Part shown: positions 22,111 through 33,246 of the stretch, piece by piece | Numbering within the stretch: the stretch's first letter is position 1 | Layout: each line of letters opens with the position of its first letter | Assembly: GCA_963082975.1 (NCBI GenBank) | Contig: OY720344.1 | Coordinates: forward strand, 89,962,107-90,026,106 | From: Labia minor | Lineage: Eukaryota; Arthropoda; Insecta; Dermaptera; Spongiphoridae | Direction: 5' to 3' | DNA: 64,000 nucleotides | Position numbers and translations under genes: made by a program | Notes under the pieces: model-generated | The model's database searches: none | What the model was told of the DNA's origin: nothing | What the model saw: only the letters and a program-made list of their open reading frames with translations

Positions 22111-23176
22111 TCTTTTCTGTTATGTATTAAGAAAAGTTAATAGTGGTGGATGGAAAAGGCAGATGAAATTTTCTTATTATTTATTGTCAAAAAAAAAATA
22201 ATTTGAAAAAATGAGATATTCTTCTTAATAATATAATAATAATAATATATATAATAAAATTAAATCTATTGGAAGATTAATCGGTATCAATTGATAAATC
22301 ACTTCTATTATATCTTCCATCAAAAACCAAAGGACTGTACATATATACAACTCAAATATATTTCATACATGCCAATATTTTTTTTTTTTTTGTTATAAAA
22401 AAGAGAATTTTGCAGTTAAAATGACAAATTAATAATCGAATATAAGTTAATAGAAAATAAATAAAAAAATATCATTCATTAATTTTAAATTATATTTAGT
22501 AACGATTTTAAAATGTAATTAAATTAATTATAATTATAAATTTTAGAGTAAATTAATTAATTTCAAGAATATTTTATTGATTTTATTTTGAAATAAAAAT
22601 ATATCCTTTTGTTTTTATCGTTGTACAGGTACTGACAAGTTCTCTGAATTGAAACCTACATATATAATGTATATAAATCTTTAAACCAATTAATTTTTAG
22701 ATTTTTAGAAATATATAATTATAATCTAAAGACAATATCTTACATAGATGAAAGAAAGGCGGTTATTTTGTAATAATGAACACACAATTAATAATCTCTG
22801 AAAAGTAACAATTTTTTAAGTTAATAAATATTTGGAATTTATAAAATAAAATTTGTTTAAAAGAAATAAAAGTGTTTTAGATTTGAAGGGAATAAATTAA
22901 ATCAATTCACACACACACACACACAAATTATATATGATAATATAACTTTTAATAATATTTTTATTAATTTAATTTAATTATTATTAGTATTAACGTAGAT
23001 AGGCAACTATATTGTAATTATTTATTATTCAAATTTATATTTATAAAATAATGACTATTGTGAGTCATTTGTTTTCTTTAAAAAGACATTGTTTTTGTTA
23101 CTTTAAGATATATATAAAAAAAATAAATTGCACATCTATAAATTGGTTTTTATAATTGTAATTGTATCTTATTAAA
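22111..23176. other. AT-rich spacer with a CA tract
   Basis: A (CA)n tract lies near 22909-22925. Nothing else supported. Confidence 0.5.
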
Positions 23177-23300
23177 ACAGATATGAATATAAGATAAATA
23201 TTTTTAATTTTCTTTTATTTATAATATATATTATATAATATATACTCGCTCTTTGGCCGTGACAGTGGTTAGAAGCATTAGTAGTACGCTCCCGGTTATA
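23177..23300 (-). mobile_element. Fragment related to the family D HINE distal part
   Basis: ACAGATATGAATATAAGATA, the TTTTTAATTTT block and TTATTTATAATATA match the part of family D just beside the TGACGTCA pair. The sequence then diverges (GGCCGTGACAGTGG), so the TGACGTCA pair itself is lost. Confidence 0.4.
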
Positions 23301-23368
23301 AATAGAAATATATATTATATATATAAATTTGTGTCGAAAATGAAGAATTTTAGAGAAGTTTTAAAAAA

Positions 23369-24045
23369 ATGGATGAATTTAAAAATGAAATTAAACAATT
23401 AATACGAGAAGAATCAGGAAATATCTCGTCACCCTTGAGAGACATGAAGGTGAAATATGAAGAATTAAAGAAAGAAAATGGTGAACTAAAAAGTGAAGTG
23501 TCTCGACAAGAAGAAGAAATTGAATTCCTTAAAAGATAAAAATAAAATAAAATAACTTAATTATCCACGGAGTGCCATATAAAGAAAATTTAACCTATGA
23601 AGATTTGGAAGAGTCAATTTTAGAGATCTGCAATGGAATGATAACGGTAACAACTTCCAGTAATGATATTAATTATATAAAGAGAATTGGAAAACGAAAT
23701 GTTTGGAGAGGACCGATCGTCCTATCTCCTATCCCTAGTTTCTAAGAGCCACAAGATGAAGATACTGCGGAATATGAAGAAACTCAAGGGCAGCAAGATA
23801 TATATAATTGAGGATCTTGGAAAGAAAAAGCAAACTCAAAGAAAGGAGCTCGTCCAAATAAGAAACAAATACATAGAAGAAGGAAAGATTTGAAAATTGA
23901 GAAATAACGGCCTTATCGTGGATGGACAATTTGTTCACTATGATATGCTTAGTAATGGGGATACACAGGACAAGGATACGAGGAGGCCAGAAGATCAAGA
24001 AGGCACAAGGAAGAGAAGAAGAAAAGTAAGTGCTAAAATGAAGAA
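23369..24045 (+). pseudogene. LINE ORF1-like protein, broken into three frames
   Basis: First piece: an ATG at 23369 opens a frame rich in E and K heptads (KVKYEELKKENGELKSEV), a likely coiled coil, ending at a stop near 23537. Second piece: from about 23555 another frame reads NLIIHGVPYKENLTYEDLEE, ITVTTSSNDINYIKRIGK and GPIVLSPIPSF, resembling the RNA-recognition region of LINE ORF1-type proteins. Third piece (from about 23748): KILRNMKKLKGSKIYIIEDL, KKKQTQRKELVQIRNKYIEE, a TGA, then NNGLIVDGQFVHYDM and a basic tail KRRRK. Motif order fits a nucleic-acid-binding chaperone of a non-LTR element. No ORF2 follows; repeat family Q begins 100 bp later. Confidence 0.7.
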
Positions 24046-24146
24046 TAGAAGTGAAAATATTGTGTATTCTTTTCGTACCCAAAGCAGTTTCGTGCAGTGT
24101 ATGTTTTATGACTATTTTTTTTTTAATTTATGTTCTTTTAAATTAT

Positions 24147-24278
24147 TTGAATGGCGATTCGGTGAATCAGGTATTAATATTAACAGCCAAAACCAATTGT
24201 AATAAATAATTAAAAAATTGTAAAATTTTTAAAGTATATAATTGTATAAATTTGTTAAAGGGTCGAGCGATAGCTTTA
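24147..24278 (+). repeat. Repeat family Q, copy 1 (degraded 3' hairpin)
   Basis: From TTGAATGGCGATTCGGTGAA through CAGCCAAAACCAATTG to GGGTCGAGCGATAGC it closely matches the complement of 50673-50816. The hairpin of the other copies is half lost here (GAGCGATAGC followed by TTTAAG). Family unknown; no coding capacity. Confidence 0.55.
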
Positions 24279-25794
24279 AGAAGTTTACGTTGTATGTGTA
24301 AAGTAATAAAGAATATATTTTTTTAATTTTTGTTAATAATAATGGTAAAAAATATTAATTTTGTTTTATATTAAAAGTTATAAAGTATGTGTGTGTGATA
24401 TTAGCCAACATTTTCTTTTGAGAAGAAATTTCATACATGCATTCTATATTATATATATATTATATTTTTTTTTAATATTCTGAATATCTTTATTATATTC
24501 TTGGATGTTAGATGAAATTCTCTTCTATTGTACTATTATGATCATTTCTTCTTTTGGCAAAAGATGAAGGGTGCTTATTATTGATACGAGATGTGCAGCT
24601 AAACGGGCGTTACGGGAGAGAAACTTCAGCTCCAAGTCGACCCAATTCGAATACGTTTTACGATGTCACATTCGTAAGCCATTACGGAGAAATGACATGA
24701 CGCCTTAGTAGTTGCTTTTGCGGTTTGATATTACTCCAAAGGGGATTAGGAAAAAGGGATAGGAATGTGACAATGTGTCACCCAGAAAAGAGACATCTTA
24801 CGACGACAAACGAAAATATACCCTGCAATATTTATTAACATTTGATACGTTTGAGATCTTAAATTAAATGTTGTTTTTCTTTTTATTATTATTATTATTA
24901 TTATTTTACTTTATCTCTTTCTGTCTCTCGCTCTCTTCGTAGCTCTTTTTCTTAAAAATGAATGGTACCTCCAATTAATTTATAAAAATTACTTTCATAA
25001 ACTCTTGAAAACAGTTAAATTTGATATAATTAAACTCTTTTTCGTTATCTTGTTTCATTTATTATTTGAAATGAAAACTTTTTTAAAAATATTATTATTA
25101 TTATTATTTATTTTTATGTTTTTTTTTTTTTGTAAATTTTAATTAAAAAGCCAAATTAGATTGATAAATGTTATTTTTATTATTCTCCTCGTGTCTTTAA
25201 TCTATTTTCTCAAGTAATATTTAAATTTAATTTCATCTTTAAATAAATTTTAAATCTCTAAAAATTAACGAAAAATAAAAAAATTAAAATTAATTTTTAA
25301 CAGTAAATTTTAGTTTTATTTTTGATTTTACTTACTGATTTAATTAAATAAAAAAGATTATTTAATTCATCATTTAACTTAACTTCATAATAATATATCA
25401 ATGGAAATACAAAATATATATGTACTAATATTTATAAACAAAATTCTAATTAATAAAGAAAATAGCCTTATATGTCATGAGAAATAAAAAAATAATTTAA
25501 AAACTTTTATTAGGTACTACCAAAAGCTCAATAAAATAATATGACCTCTTGACCACAACACTCATAATTTCATTCTTTCTTAATATTTTGATATGCAATT
25601 ATATTGATTCTAATTCTAAACCAGACATAAATATTTGATTTAAAATTATGAAAGAAGAAAGTTATAAAGTTTTATTTGAAAAGGTTTTACACACAAAATT
25701 TTAATCTAAATTTTATTGTATGCTGTAAAATTAATTTAATAATTTAAGAAGACGTTTCTAAAGGCTGCACGGATTGTGACCAAATTTGGTACAT
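24279..25794. other. AT-rich spacer with one more balanced patch
   Basis: The segment 24540-24830 is less AT-rich (GATGAAGGGTGCTTATTATT, AACGGGCGTTACGGGAGAG) but has no open frame or repeat partner in this window. (TTA)n tracts occur near 24884-24906 and 25090-25108. Confidence 0.45.
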
Positions 25795-25985
25795 TATTCA
25801 ATCTCATGATCACAAACCCCAAGCTGTGGCTAGAATTGGTAAAGAAAGACTAGCTAAAAACTTGGTTTGGGAAGCAAATTGAGAAACAAGCAATTACTAG
25901 AACAAAGACAATATGAAGAGGGACAGAAAAAATAGAATTGAATGAGTTTCGAGTTTCATGGCGCTAAAGAGATACATAGATATTT
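25795..25985 (+). pseudogene. Short LINE 3' fragment
   Basis: AVARIGKERLAKNLVW is recognisable as the HVARMGEERMAKNIFV region of the 17-kb LINE. After an internal deletion the last part reads like the LINE 3' end, with GCGCTAAAGAGATACATAGA close to the AGAGCCACAGAGATAGATAG found there. Heavily decayed. Confidence 0.55.
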
Positions 25986-27568
25986 TTTTCTAATGGAAGA
26001 AAACAACTTTTATCTCTAAATATTAGTAAAATTGAAATGTAAATAGATCAAACAAATAAATCAATTAATTTCAATTAATATTATCAAATGTTTATATTTA
26101 TTCTTTAATAAACATTAAAAAGGAAAGTTTTCGTTTAATAGATTAAAATAAAATAAATAAAAAATAAATTCAATAAAAACCATTGACTCAATGAAATAAA
26201 TTTTTTATTCAGACTTTAACTGTATTTACTCGTATTTTAATTAACACTTATTTCAATCAGTATATTAATACTATCAATTTTTTGTTTTCTTAATTATTTT
26301 TTAATTTAATCACTAAATTAATTATATTAATAGTGAATAATGAGATACAATATTCCTTGATATTAATTATATAAAACGATTTTTATTATATGAAGTATGT
26401 GTATAATGAAATGTAAGGAAATAAAGATGGAGACAAGAGTGATCATTTTAATATATAAAACTACAATTTTTATATATTAAATTTAAACATTTAATGTTAA
26501 TTTAAATAATTTGCTTATTTGTTCTAAGGGCTGTCCGAACAGCTAGTAGAAATATAACAATCTGCTGGAGAGAAATATAACTATACATATTTATTTATAT
26601 GTAACAAAAAAGTAAAAAATACATTTGCAAATTGGCTTTATAATATATTAAATAACATTTCAAACCCATTCCAAAGCAGGAACTTTTGCCAGCCAATGTT
26701 TCTAAGTACAGGTACAGGTATCGTGTAATCCTAGAATTATAATTTAATGATATTTTTTTTTCTAAACTAAAAACATTGAATCTTTTAAGCTGAAAATATT
26801 ATCATATATTTATTTATTTATTTTTAAGGGAATAAAAAACATGTTCTCGTCAAATATATTTCAAAGTAAAAGAAAAATTACGATATATTTACCTCAACTC
26901 AAAGAGAGGAAGACGGATAAATAATAAATAACCCTAGTCTGTCATTATGGCATTACCTATACCATCATTATTACCACAAACCCCTCCTCTATTCTTTTGT
27001 GGGTAAAAACCAATGACTATTACCCAAATGGATAAAATAAAATAGTAATTTAATTTTTTATCATACAAGAAGATCAACCGGAATATCGAATTGTGAATAT
27101 AGAGATATTTTAACGATAATTTTATTGAATGATTATTATTGTATGTTGCCAAATTTATTTTTATAATATTATATTTTGATTTTAATTTATTGTCGGGATT
27201 CTTAAACTTACATTTAATTGAATAAACGGGTCATTTATAGTTCAATATAATATCCATATAAAATAACATAATACAAAATTTTATTTTTTGATTAGAAAGA
27301 TAAATTTACTTTATTATTATATTTGTATTTTAAATTATTTATTGTTTAAGAATATAAATACTCGTTTTTTAAAAAAGGAAAAAAATCTTAATTAAAGTTT
27401 TCGTTAAAATTTAAAATAAAATTTAATTTTTGTATATAATAATAATAATAATATTATATCACCAATAAGTAATATAGTGTTTTAGACCAGTGTTCAAACT
27501 ATAGAACTACATAGACCACTGAATATATAATTTTAACTTTCTGAGGGTCACCAATACAAATTAATAAA
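25986..27568. other. AT-rich spacer
   Basis: No gene supported. Near 27490, GACCAGTGTTCAAACTATAG and TAGACCACTG vaguely suggest a decayed hAT end; too weak to list separately. Confidence 0.45.
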
Positions 27569-27604
27569 AAACAATACCTCCCTTACTATCGTCGGTCGGT
27601 AAAA

Positions 27605-28245
27605 ATAAGTTGACCTGTGGCCAGGTCCGAACCGGCCGACGGTTTGAAATAAATTAATTTCCAGCTACAGAAACAATTTCAAATAATTTTAATTTAAATG
27701 TATCTATTAATGCAATAAAAAAACAGATAGGCATATAACATAAATATTTTTAATTTTATTTTATTTATAATATATATGCAAGACCAGGCTGTGACGCCAT
27801 GAATGGCTGGATGACGTCATATAATTTTAAATTAAGAAAAAAACTAATAAAAATGATTTTTCTCGAGAATAAAACCAATACAAAGTGCAAGATTCGTGGT
27901 GATATGTAAAAAATCTCCTTATGTGAAATTTGTTGCGAAAATAACCCTTCCCTTCCTATCGTCGATTGCAATACTACCACTTCCGGTTTCCGGATTTGCA
28001 CCAAAAGTTGATCAATTCATCCCACTGATGCATTAAGTAAATATACCAAATTTCATCAAAATCGGTTGAGCCGTTCAGGCTGTACACATCTATACGGACG
28101 GACGGACGGACGGACGGACAGACATCATGCTAAAAATACTTTTTTCTGTTAAGAAAATGCATGATTCGTGGAGATATGTAAAAATCTCCACATGTGAAAT
28201 TTGGTGTGAAAACAATACCTCCCTTACTATCGTCGGTCGGTAAAA
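27605..28245 (-). mobile_element. HINE-like element, family D subfamily 1, full length
   Basis: Reads leftward. The 3' hairpin GACCTG-TGGC-CAGGTC is at 27612-27627. The octamer pair is at 27792 (mutated to TGACGCCA) and 27812 (intact). The microsatellite is about 28096-28122 and the 5' repeat ends near 28240. Immediately to its left (27569-27604) is the 5' end of another copy, joined head to tail through TAAAAATAAG. Confidence 0.68.
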
Positions 28246-28400
28246 ATTAAACAAAAAATAATTTATTAATTTATATTCTTTTCAATATAATATAATATAT
28301 ATAACAAAAAAATGAAATTTATAAATATTTTTTTCTTTCATTGTTTTTTTTTTCCTTTTATAAGCATATATCAGCTTAATTAAAATAAGATTAAAAAAAA

Positions 28401-28676
28401 ATCAATTCATCCCACTGATGCATTAAGTAAATATACCAAATTTCATCAAAATCCGTTAAGCCGTTCAGGCTGTACACATCTATACGGACGGACGGACAGA
28501 CAGACAGACGGGCGGACGGACGGACAGACAGACGGACGGACGGACGGACAGACATCATGCTAAAAATACTTTTTTCTGTTAAGAAAATGCATGATTCGTG
28601 GAGATATGTAAAAATCTCCACATGTGAAATTTGGTGTGAAAACAATACCTCCCTTACTATAGTCGGTCGGTAAAAA
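28401..28676 (-). mobile_element. HINE-like element, family D, 5' half only
   Basis: Contains the 5' repeat (28662-28673), the 5' module, a long GTCY tract (28491-28550) and the core up to ATCAATTCATCCC. The 3' half is absent, and the break lies beside an A-run. Confidence 0.62.
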
Positions 28677-28728
28677 TACATATATATTTAAACAATAATT
28701 TTAAAATTTTAATTAAATAATGTATAAA

Positions 28729-28795
28729 TGAGCTGTGGACAGGCTCAGAACCAACCGATGATTTAAAAATAATTTAATACAACCTTATATATATA
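28729..28795 (-). mobile_element. 3' end of a family D subfamily 2 HINE
   Basis: GAGCTGTGGACAGGCTC, CAGAACCAACCGATGATTT and AATAATTTAATACAACCTTA match the 3' end of subfamily 2 (compare 4262). Only the terminal hairpin, subterminal repeat and a little AT-rich DNA remain. Confidence 0.5.
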
Positions 28796-28891
28796 TAAAA
28801 TATATATATATATATATTATTTCACCAGTTAGTTTAATGTTAATAATACTGGATTGGGGTCGAATTAAATTTTATATAATTTTTACTTTCA

Positions 28892-28929
<38 letters not shown>

Positions 28930-29144
28930 CATTTATTATAATATTTAAGCCCCGGACACTTGGGAAGCGAGCAGCAGGTACATAGTCGCACGCAGGCTGC
29001 ATCGTTGGGCCGGGAGTATTATGTATTTTGCACAAGTTTAAAATTTTTAAATTCTTTATTTTTTTTTCTCTAAATTGATTTAACGCTGAGTGCTAGTATT
29101 CCATGAGTGTAATTAGAAATATTATATATATCGATTTTTTAGTA
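28796..29144. other. TA-rich spacer with a small GC-rich patch
   Basis: (TA)n runs at 28786-28818 and 28896-28924. A GC-rich patch at 28948-29012 (CCCCGGACACTTGGGAAGCG, then GGGCCGGGAG) has no partner in this window. Confidence 0.5.
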
Positions 29145-30216
29145 ATAAGTTGACCTGTGGCCAGGTCCGAACCGACCGACGGTTTGAAATAAATTAATTT
29201 CCAGCTACAGAAACAATTTCAAATAATTTTAATATATCTATTAATGTAATAAAAAACAGATATGGATAAAACATAAATATTTTTAATTTTATTTTATTTA
29301 TAATATATAGCTGAAGTAGCCGGCGTTACCCGAGGCTGTGACGTCATGAAGGGCTGGGTGACGTCATATAATTTTAAATTAAGAAAAACATAATGAAGAT
29401 GATTTTTCCCGAGGATAAAACCAATACAATCGTGGTGATATGTAAAAAAATCTCCTTATGTGAAATTTGGTGCGAAAATAACCCTTCCCTTCTTATCGTC
29501 GATCGCTAATACTACCACTTCCGGTTTCCGGATTTGTACCAAAAGTTGATCAATTCATCCCACTGATGCATTAAGTAAAGATACCAAATTTCATCAAAAT
29601 CGGTTGAGCCGTTCAGGCTGTACACATTTATACGGACAGACGGAAGGACGGACGGACGCACGGACAGACATCATGCTAAAAATACTTTTTTCTGTTAAGA
29701 AAATGCATGATTCGTGGTGATATATAAAAAAATCTCCTCATGTGAAATTTGGTGTGAAAATAACCCTTCCCTTCCTATCGTCGATCGCTAATACTACCAC
29801 TTCCGGTTTCCGGATTTGCCCCAAAAGTTGATCAATTCATCCCACTGATGCATTAAGTAAATATACCAAATTTCATCAAAATCGGTTGAGCCGTTCAGGC
29901 TGTACACATCTATAAGGACGGACGGACGGACGGACGGACCACTTCCGGTTTCCGGATTTGCACCAAAAGTTGATCAATTCATCCCACTGATGCATTAAGT
30001 AAATATACCAAATTTCATCAAAATCGGTTGAGCCGTTCAGGCTGTACACATCTATACGGACGGACGGACGGACGGACGGACGGACGGACAGACATCATGC
30101 TAAAAATACTTTTTTCTGTTAAGAAAATGCATGATTCGTGGAGATATGTAAAAATCTCCACATGTGAAATTTGGTGTGAAAACAATACCTCCCTTACTAT
30201 CGTCGGTCGGTAAAAA
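29145..30216 (-). mobile_element. HINE-like family D subfamily 1 with internal amplification
   Basis: Begins (3' side) with the perfect hairpin GACCTG-TGGC-CAGGTC and the TGACGTCA pair (29339 and 29359), and ends with the 5' repeat near 30211. Between these the core-plus-microsatellite part occurs three times: CCGGTTTCCGG blocks at about 29520, 29804 and 29945, and GGAC tracts at about 29632, 29916 and 30057. One junction joins a GGAC tract straight to CCACTTCCGGTTTCC (29936-29953), so the expansion probably arose by unequal exchange or template switching in the microsatellite. Confidence 0.7.
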
Positions 30217-30405
30217 TCATTTTTATGTGGAAAGTATAAAAAAAAATTTAAAACTTGTATTAAAATGACTTAATTATATAATAATTATATTATCTTGGTT
30301 TTTATTTTTAACTTAATTACTCAATTATTAATGAATGACATCATGCTAAAAATACTTTTTTCTGTTAACATTCGTGGAGATATGTAAAAATCTCCATAAA
30401 TAATT
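30217..30405 (-). mobile_element. Family D subfamily 2 HINE fragment
   Basis: AAAGTATAAAAAAA, TATTATCTTGGTTTTTATTT and ACTTAATTACTCAATTATTA parallel the 3' half of the copy at 4262. A short piece of the 5' module (GACATCATGCTAAAAATACT) follows. It abuts the preceding element directly. Confidence 0.5.
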
Positions 30406-32289
30406 TTACCTGAAAATATGAAAATATTTAAGTTAAAAAAAAATATTTAATTATTACAATGTTTTCAAATTAATTATTATAACATTAATTTAAGAATATA
30501 TTTATTCTTTTATTTAAATAAAAAATACTTCTGTAAGTTGAAAGGTACAGGTAGAGTAAACACAGTTTCGACTATATTATTGTTTCCTGGAATTATATTT
30601 TATATAGGAAATTATCTTATTAATTTACAATAGAGTTAATTGCTCACGGTTACCTTTGCCCGATACCACTTATTGTTAGTTAAGTTAACTTAACCATTAT
30701 ATATTATGCATCCCATATACTCCCTGGTTCAAATTGTAAACTACATTCAACTACATTCTTAAATATATTTTTAATGTAAATTTAACAATTTAAAAAATTT
30801 AAAAGAAATGACGTAATAAATATCAAAAGTTGTGTCATTATATAATAATATTCGAATTAATAAAATTTAAAAATTACAGTTGAAAATAAGTTGTAATCCC
30901 ATTATGACTTTTCAATCTATATATACAGTAGTTTATTATAATTATATATTAATTATATACTTTTATTTTTTAAAATTAAATATAATAAAATAATAAATAA
31001 AACAAGTATAATTTTCTTTGTTATTTAAATTCTAAAAAAATTTGTTTCTCTCTCTCTATCTCTCTTAAAAGTGATGAAATGTGTGTATTATTTAATTTTC
31101 TATAAATTATTAAATTTCAAATATTTTTTCTGATTTATGAGCGAAAGTATTGCCATGCCGCCATAACACCAATAGAATCTTGTATATAAAATTTGCTTAG
31201 GATCAGTTTTAACTTTTGACCGAAAATTTGTGCCACTTAGTAACCAAAGCGATTTTAACATGAAGCCCAAAGTTCAAAGTTTGCATTAAATTCAGGGTTA
31301 TTGATTACAGAAATATGTATATTGCATTCCAATATTAAGATTATCATTATCATTATTCACTTCATGTGTCGCAGATTACATTACATTACTAGCAAAATTT
31401 TAAAAATTGGAGTTAATAGGTTTGGCTTCTGAGTGGCACATATATACTTTACACACACATACGTCAATGAAAGAACCACTTTTTTGAAATTAGTATGACT
31501 TGAAACGTGAAGATCTGTTAAAAAACGCATATCGGTAGTCAATCGGGATTACAATACCCTAAAAAATTTTTCGATTGAAAAGTGAAAAATCAAGTCAAGA
31601 TGTAACAAAAGAATTTTAAAAATAAAATACATTTGAAATATTTTAAACTTTCTATATATACATATTAGTTATTCACAAGTATCATAAAGTATTTTCACTT
31701 AAAATAAAAATATTTAATATCCTTCTAACTTCAACATTATATTCGCTGTAATAAAATTGAATATCATGTTTTATTTGGTTGTCAGGTGGAATCAATTTGA
31801 TGTGATGTTCTTATGTATTATATGTTTGGGAAGCTGTATTTTTCTGCTTTCGTTTTAAGTCAACAAGTGTTCGTGAGTAGTTTTTTTAATATATTTCTAC
31901 AGGGATGCATTTGACACGTGATGTAAAGGTCATATGGATGATGTTCAATGCTATCTAAATAAGATCATAAAATTGCCATGTTAGTGTCGAACAAACAGAT
32001 TAAATCGAGAGCCCGCAACACATAAAAATACATCCATCAACTTTATAAAGGCGTACTTAAATCAGAAATCATCTCTCGTTTCAGTTAAAAATGATAAAAA
32101 TGATAGATACTAAGAAGAAAGTGCATTCATCTTTATTGATCAACGACAAATTAACTCTAAAAAAAAAGAAAAAGAAATGTATTTCTAATAATATTATATT
32201 ATAAGAAAATTATATTGGTGAAAATAATGAAATATTGGTGAGAAAATAACATACCACATTCATATAAGTATTTCATATAATAAATAAAT
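30406..32289. other. AT-rich spacer, nothing recognised
   Basis: Less AT-rich patches at 31140-31300 and 31425-31600 show no open frame or repeat partner. No gene seen. Confidence 0.45.
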
Positions 32290-32339
32290 CAGGAGTGTCT
32301 CCAATAGACTATCTCGCAAATTTGAAATGGATTAATTAA

Positions 32340-32578
32340 CACACTATGAGCAGGGCGGGTATTTGTACCCGTAGCGGGGACTGCCACTTATAAGCGGGGC
32401 GGGTATTTATACCCGTTGCCACTTATATGAGGGATATATATTAGTTATCGTTTAAAATAAGTAATTTTAAGTGACACAAGGGAATATTATATATTATCAC
32501 ACTATGAGCGGCTAGCGTCCGCCCCGCTTATAAGTGGCAGTCCCCGCAACGGGTACAAATACCTGCCCCGCTCATGTG
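32340..32578. mobile_element. TTAA-site MITE with long inverted termini
   Basis: Flanked by TTAA on both sides (32336-32339 and 32579-32582). Removing the insert and one TTAA restores GGATTAATTAACATATATT, nearly identical to the same place in K2. The termini are long and GC-rich (about 65 bp): the left has GAGCAGGGCGGGTATTTGTA and CCCGTAGCGGGGACTGCCAC, the right their complements. Internally CACTTATAAGCGGGGCGGG recurs. A TTAA target is the piggyBac-type signature (established); assignment to that group is inferred. No coding capacity in 239 bp. Confidence 0.82.
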
Positions 32579-32814
32579 TTAACATATATTATATTTAAAT
32601 TAAATTATAAATTTTAAAATTAATAAATAATATTTATTAAACTAGCGCGTGTTTGACTCTTTGTTGATGACACCACGTCACGTGCTGGCGCGTGATTGGC
32701 AGTCAAAGTGTTAAAAAATTTAAAAATCTAATTCTGGTACTTAGTTCAATCAAGCTGAAACTAGTAGTTTTATACAATTTTTAATCATGTGACAGACTAT
32801 CAAATATATCTTTA

Positions 32815-33089
32815 TTAAACACTTTTATTTAGTTTCACATCGAGTACTGTCATCAAATCTTGCAAGGTTTATTTGACCCACTTCCCAATGATCGAATGAG
32901 CTGAAATTTTGCATACATATGTAACTCCAATGACAATGCAATATTCAGATAGGTGACCTAGGAGGTATTATTTTTATCAATTAGAAATTACCTAATGCAT
33001 AATATTGAAAAATAGTATTTATCTATAAATATATTCGAATATATTAATAAGAGCTAATTTTATTATTAGCTTATTTTATTTATTTTATT
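32815..33089. mobile_element. Unclassified insertion in family K copy K3
   Basis: Comparison with K1 and K2 shows extra DNA between ATCTTTATT and TTTTTACGGTCA. It contains GAGCTGAAATTTTGCATACA, which recalls the core motif of HINE-type elements, and CCACTTCCCAATGATC. Ends not defined; a TTTATT-like duplication is possible. Confidence 0.38.
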
Positions 33090-33117
33090 TTTACGGTCAG
33101 TTTAGAGGAAAAAAAAT

Positions 33118-33246
33118 CTGGAATGTCTTCACTCGACTATCTCGCAAATTTGAATTGGATTAATTAACACATATATTATATTTTAATTATATTGAATTAA
33201 TTATAAATTATAAATTATAAATTAATAAATTTTATGGCGAGATAGT
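33118..33246 (-). mobile_element. HINE-like family K, internally deleted (copy K4)
   Basis: Starts GGAATGTCTTCACTCGACTA, keeps the AT-rich 3' part, and jumps to the 5' terminus GGCGAGATAG at 33237-33246. It follows K3 head to tail at an A-run. Confidence 0.6.

Larger units (their letters stand above)
32290..33115 (-). mobile_element. HINE-like element, family K (copy K3), twice interrupted
   Basis: 3' hairpin GGAG-TGT-CTCC at 32292-32302, then ACTATCTCGCAAATTTG. The shared AT-rich and CACCACGTCACGTGCTGGC parts follow, up to ATATATCTTTATT and, after an insertion, TTACGGTCAGTTTAGAGG and an A-run. The microsatellite half is missing; copy K4 abuts it. Insertions: a TTAA MITE (32340-32578) and an unclassified segment (32815-33089). 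Confidence 0.62.

Noticed and set aside
26934-27152. 72-codon minus-strand frame
   Set aside because: No motif or composition change supports coding.
28096-28122. Regularly spaced repeats considered as a CRISPR array
   Set aside because: These are short tetranucleotide tracts inside eukaryotic mobile elements, without spacers or cas genes.
30700-30745. Possible tRNA B box (CTGGTTCAAATTG)
   Set aside because: No matching A box or cloverleaf arms nearby.
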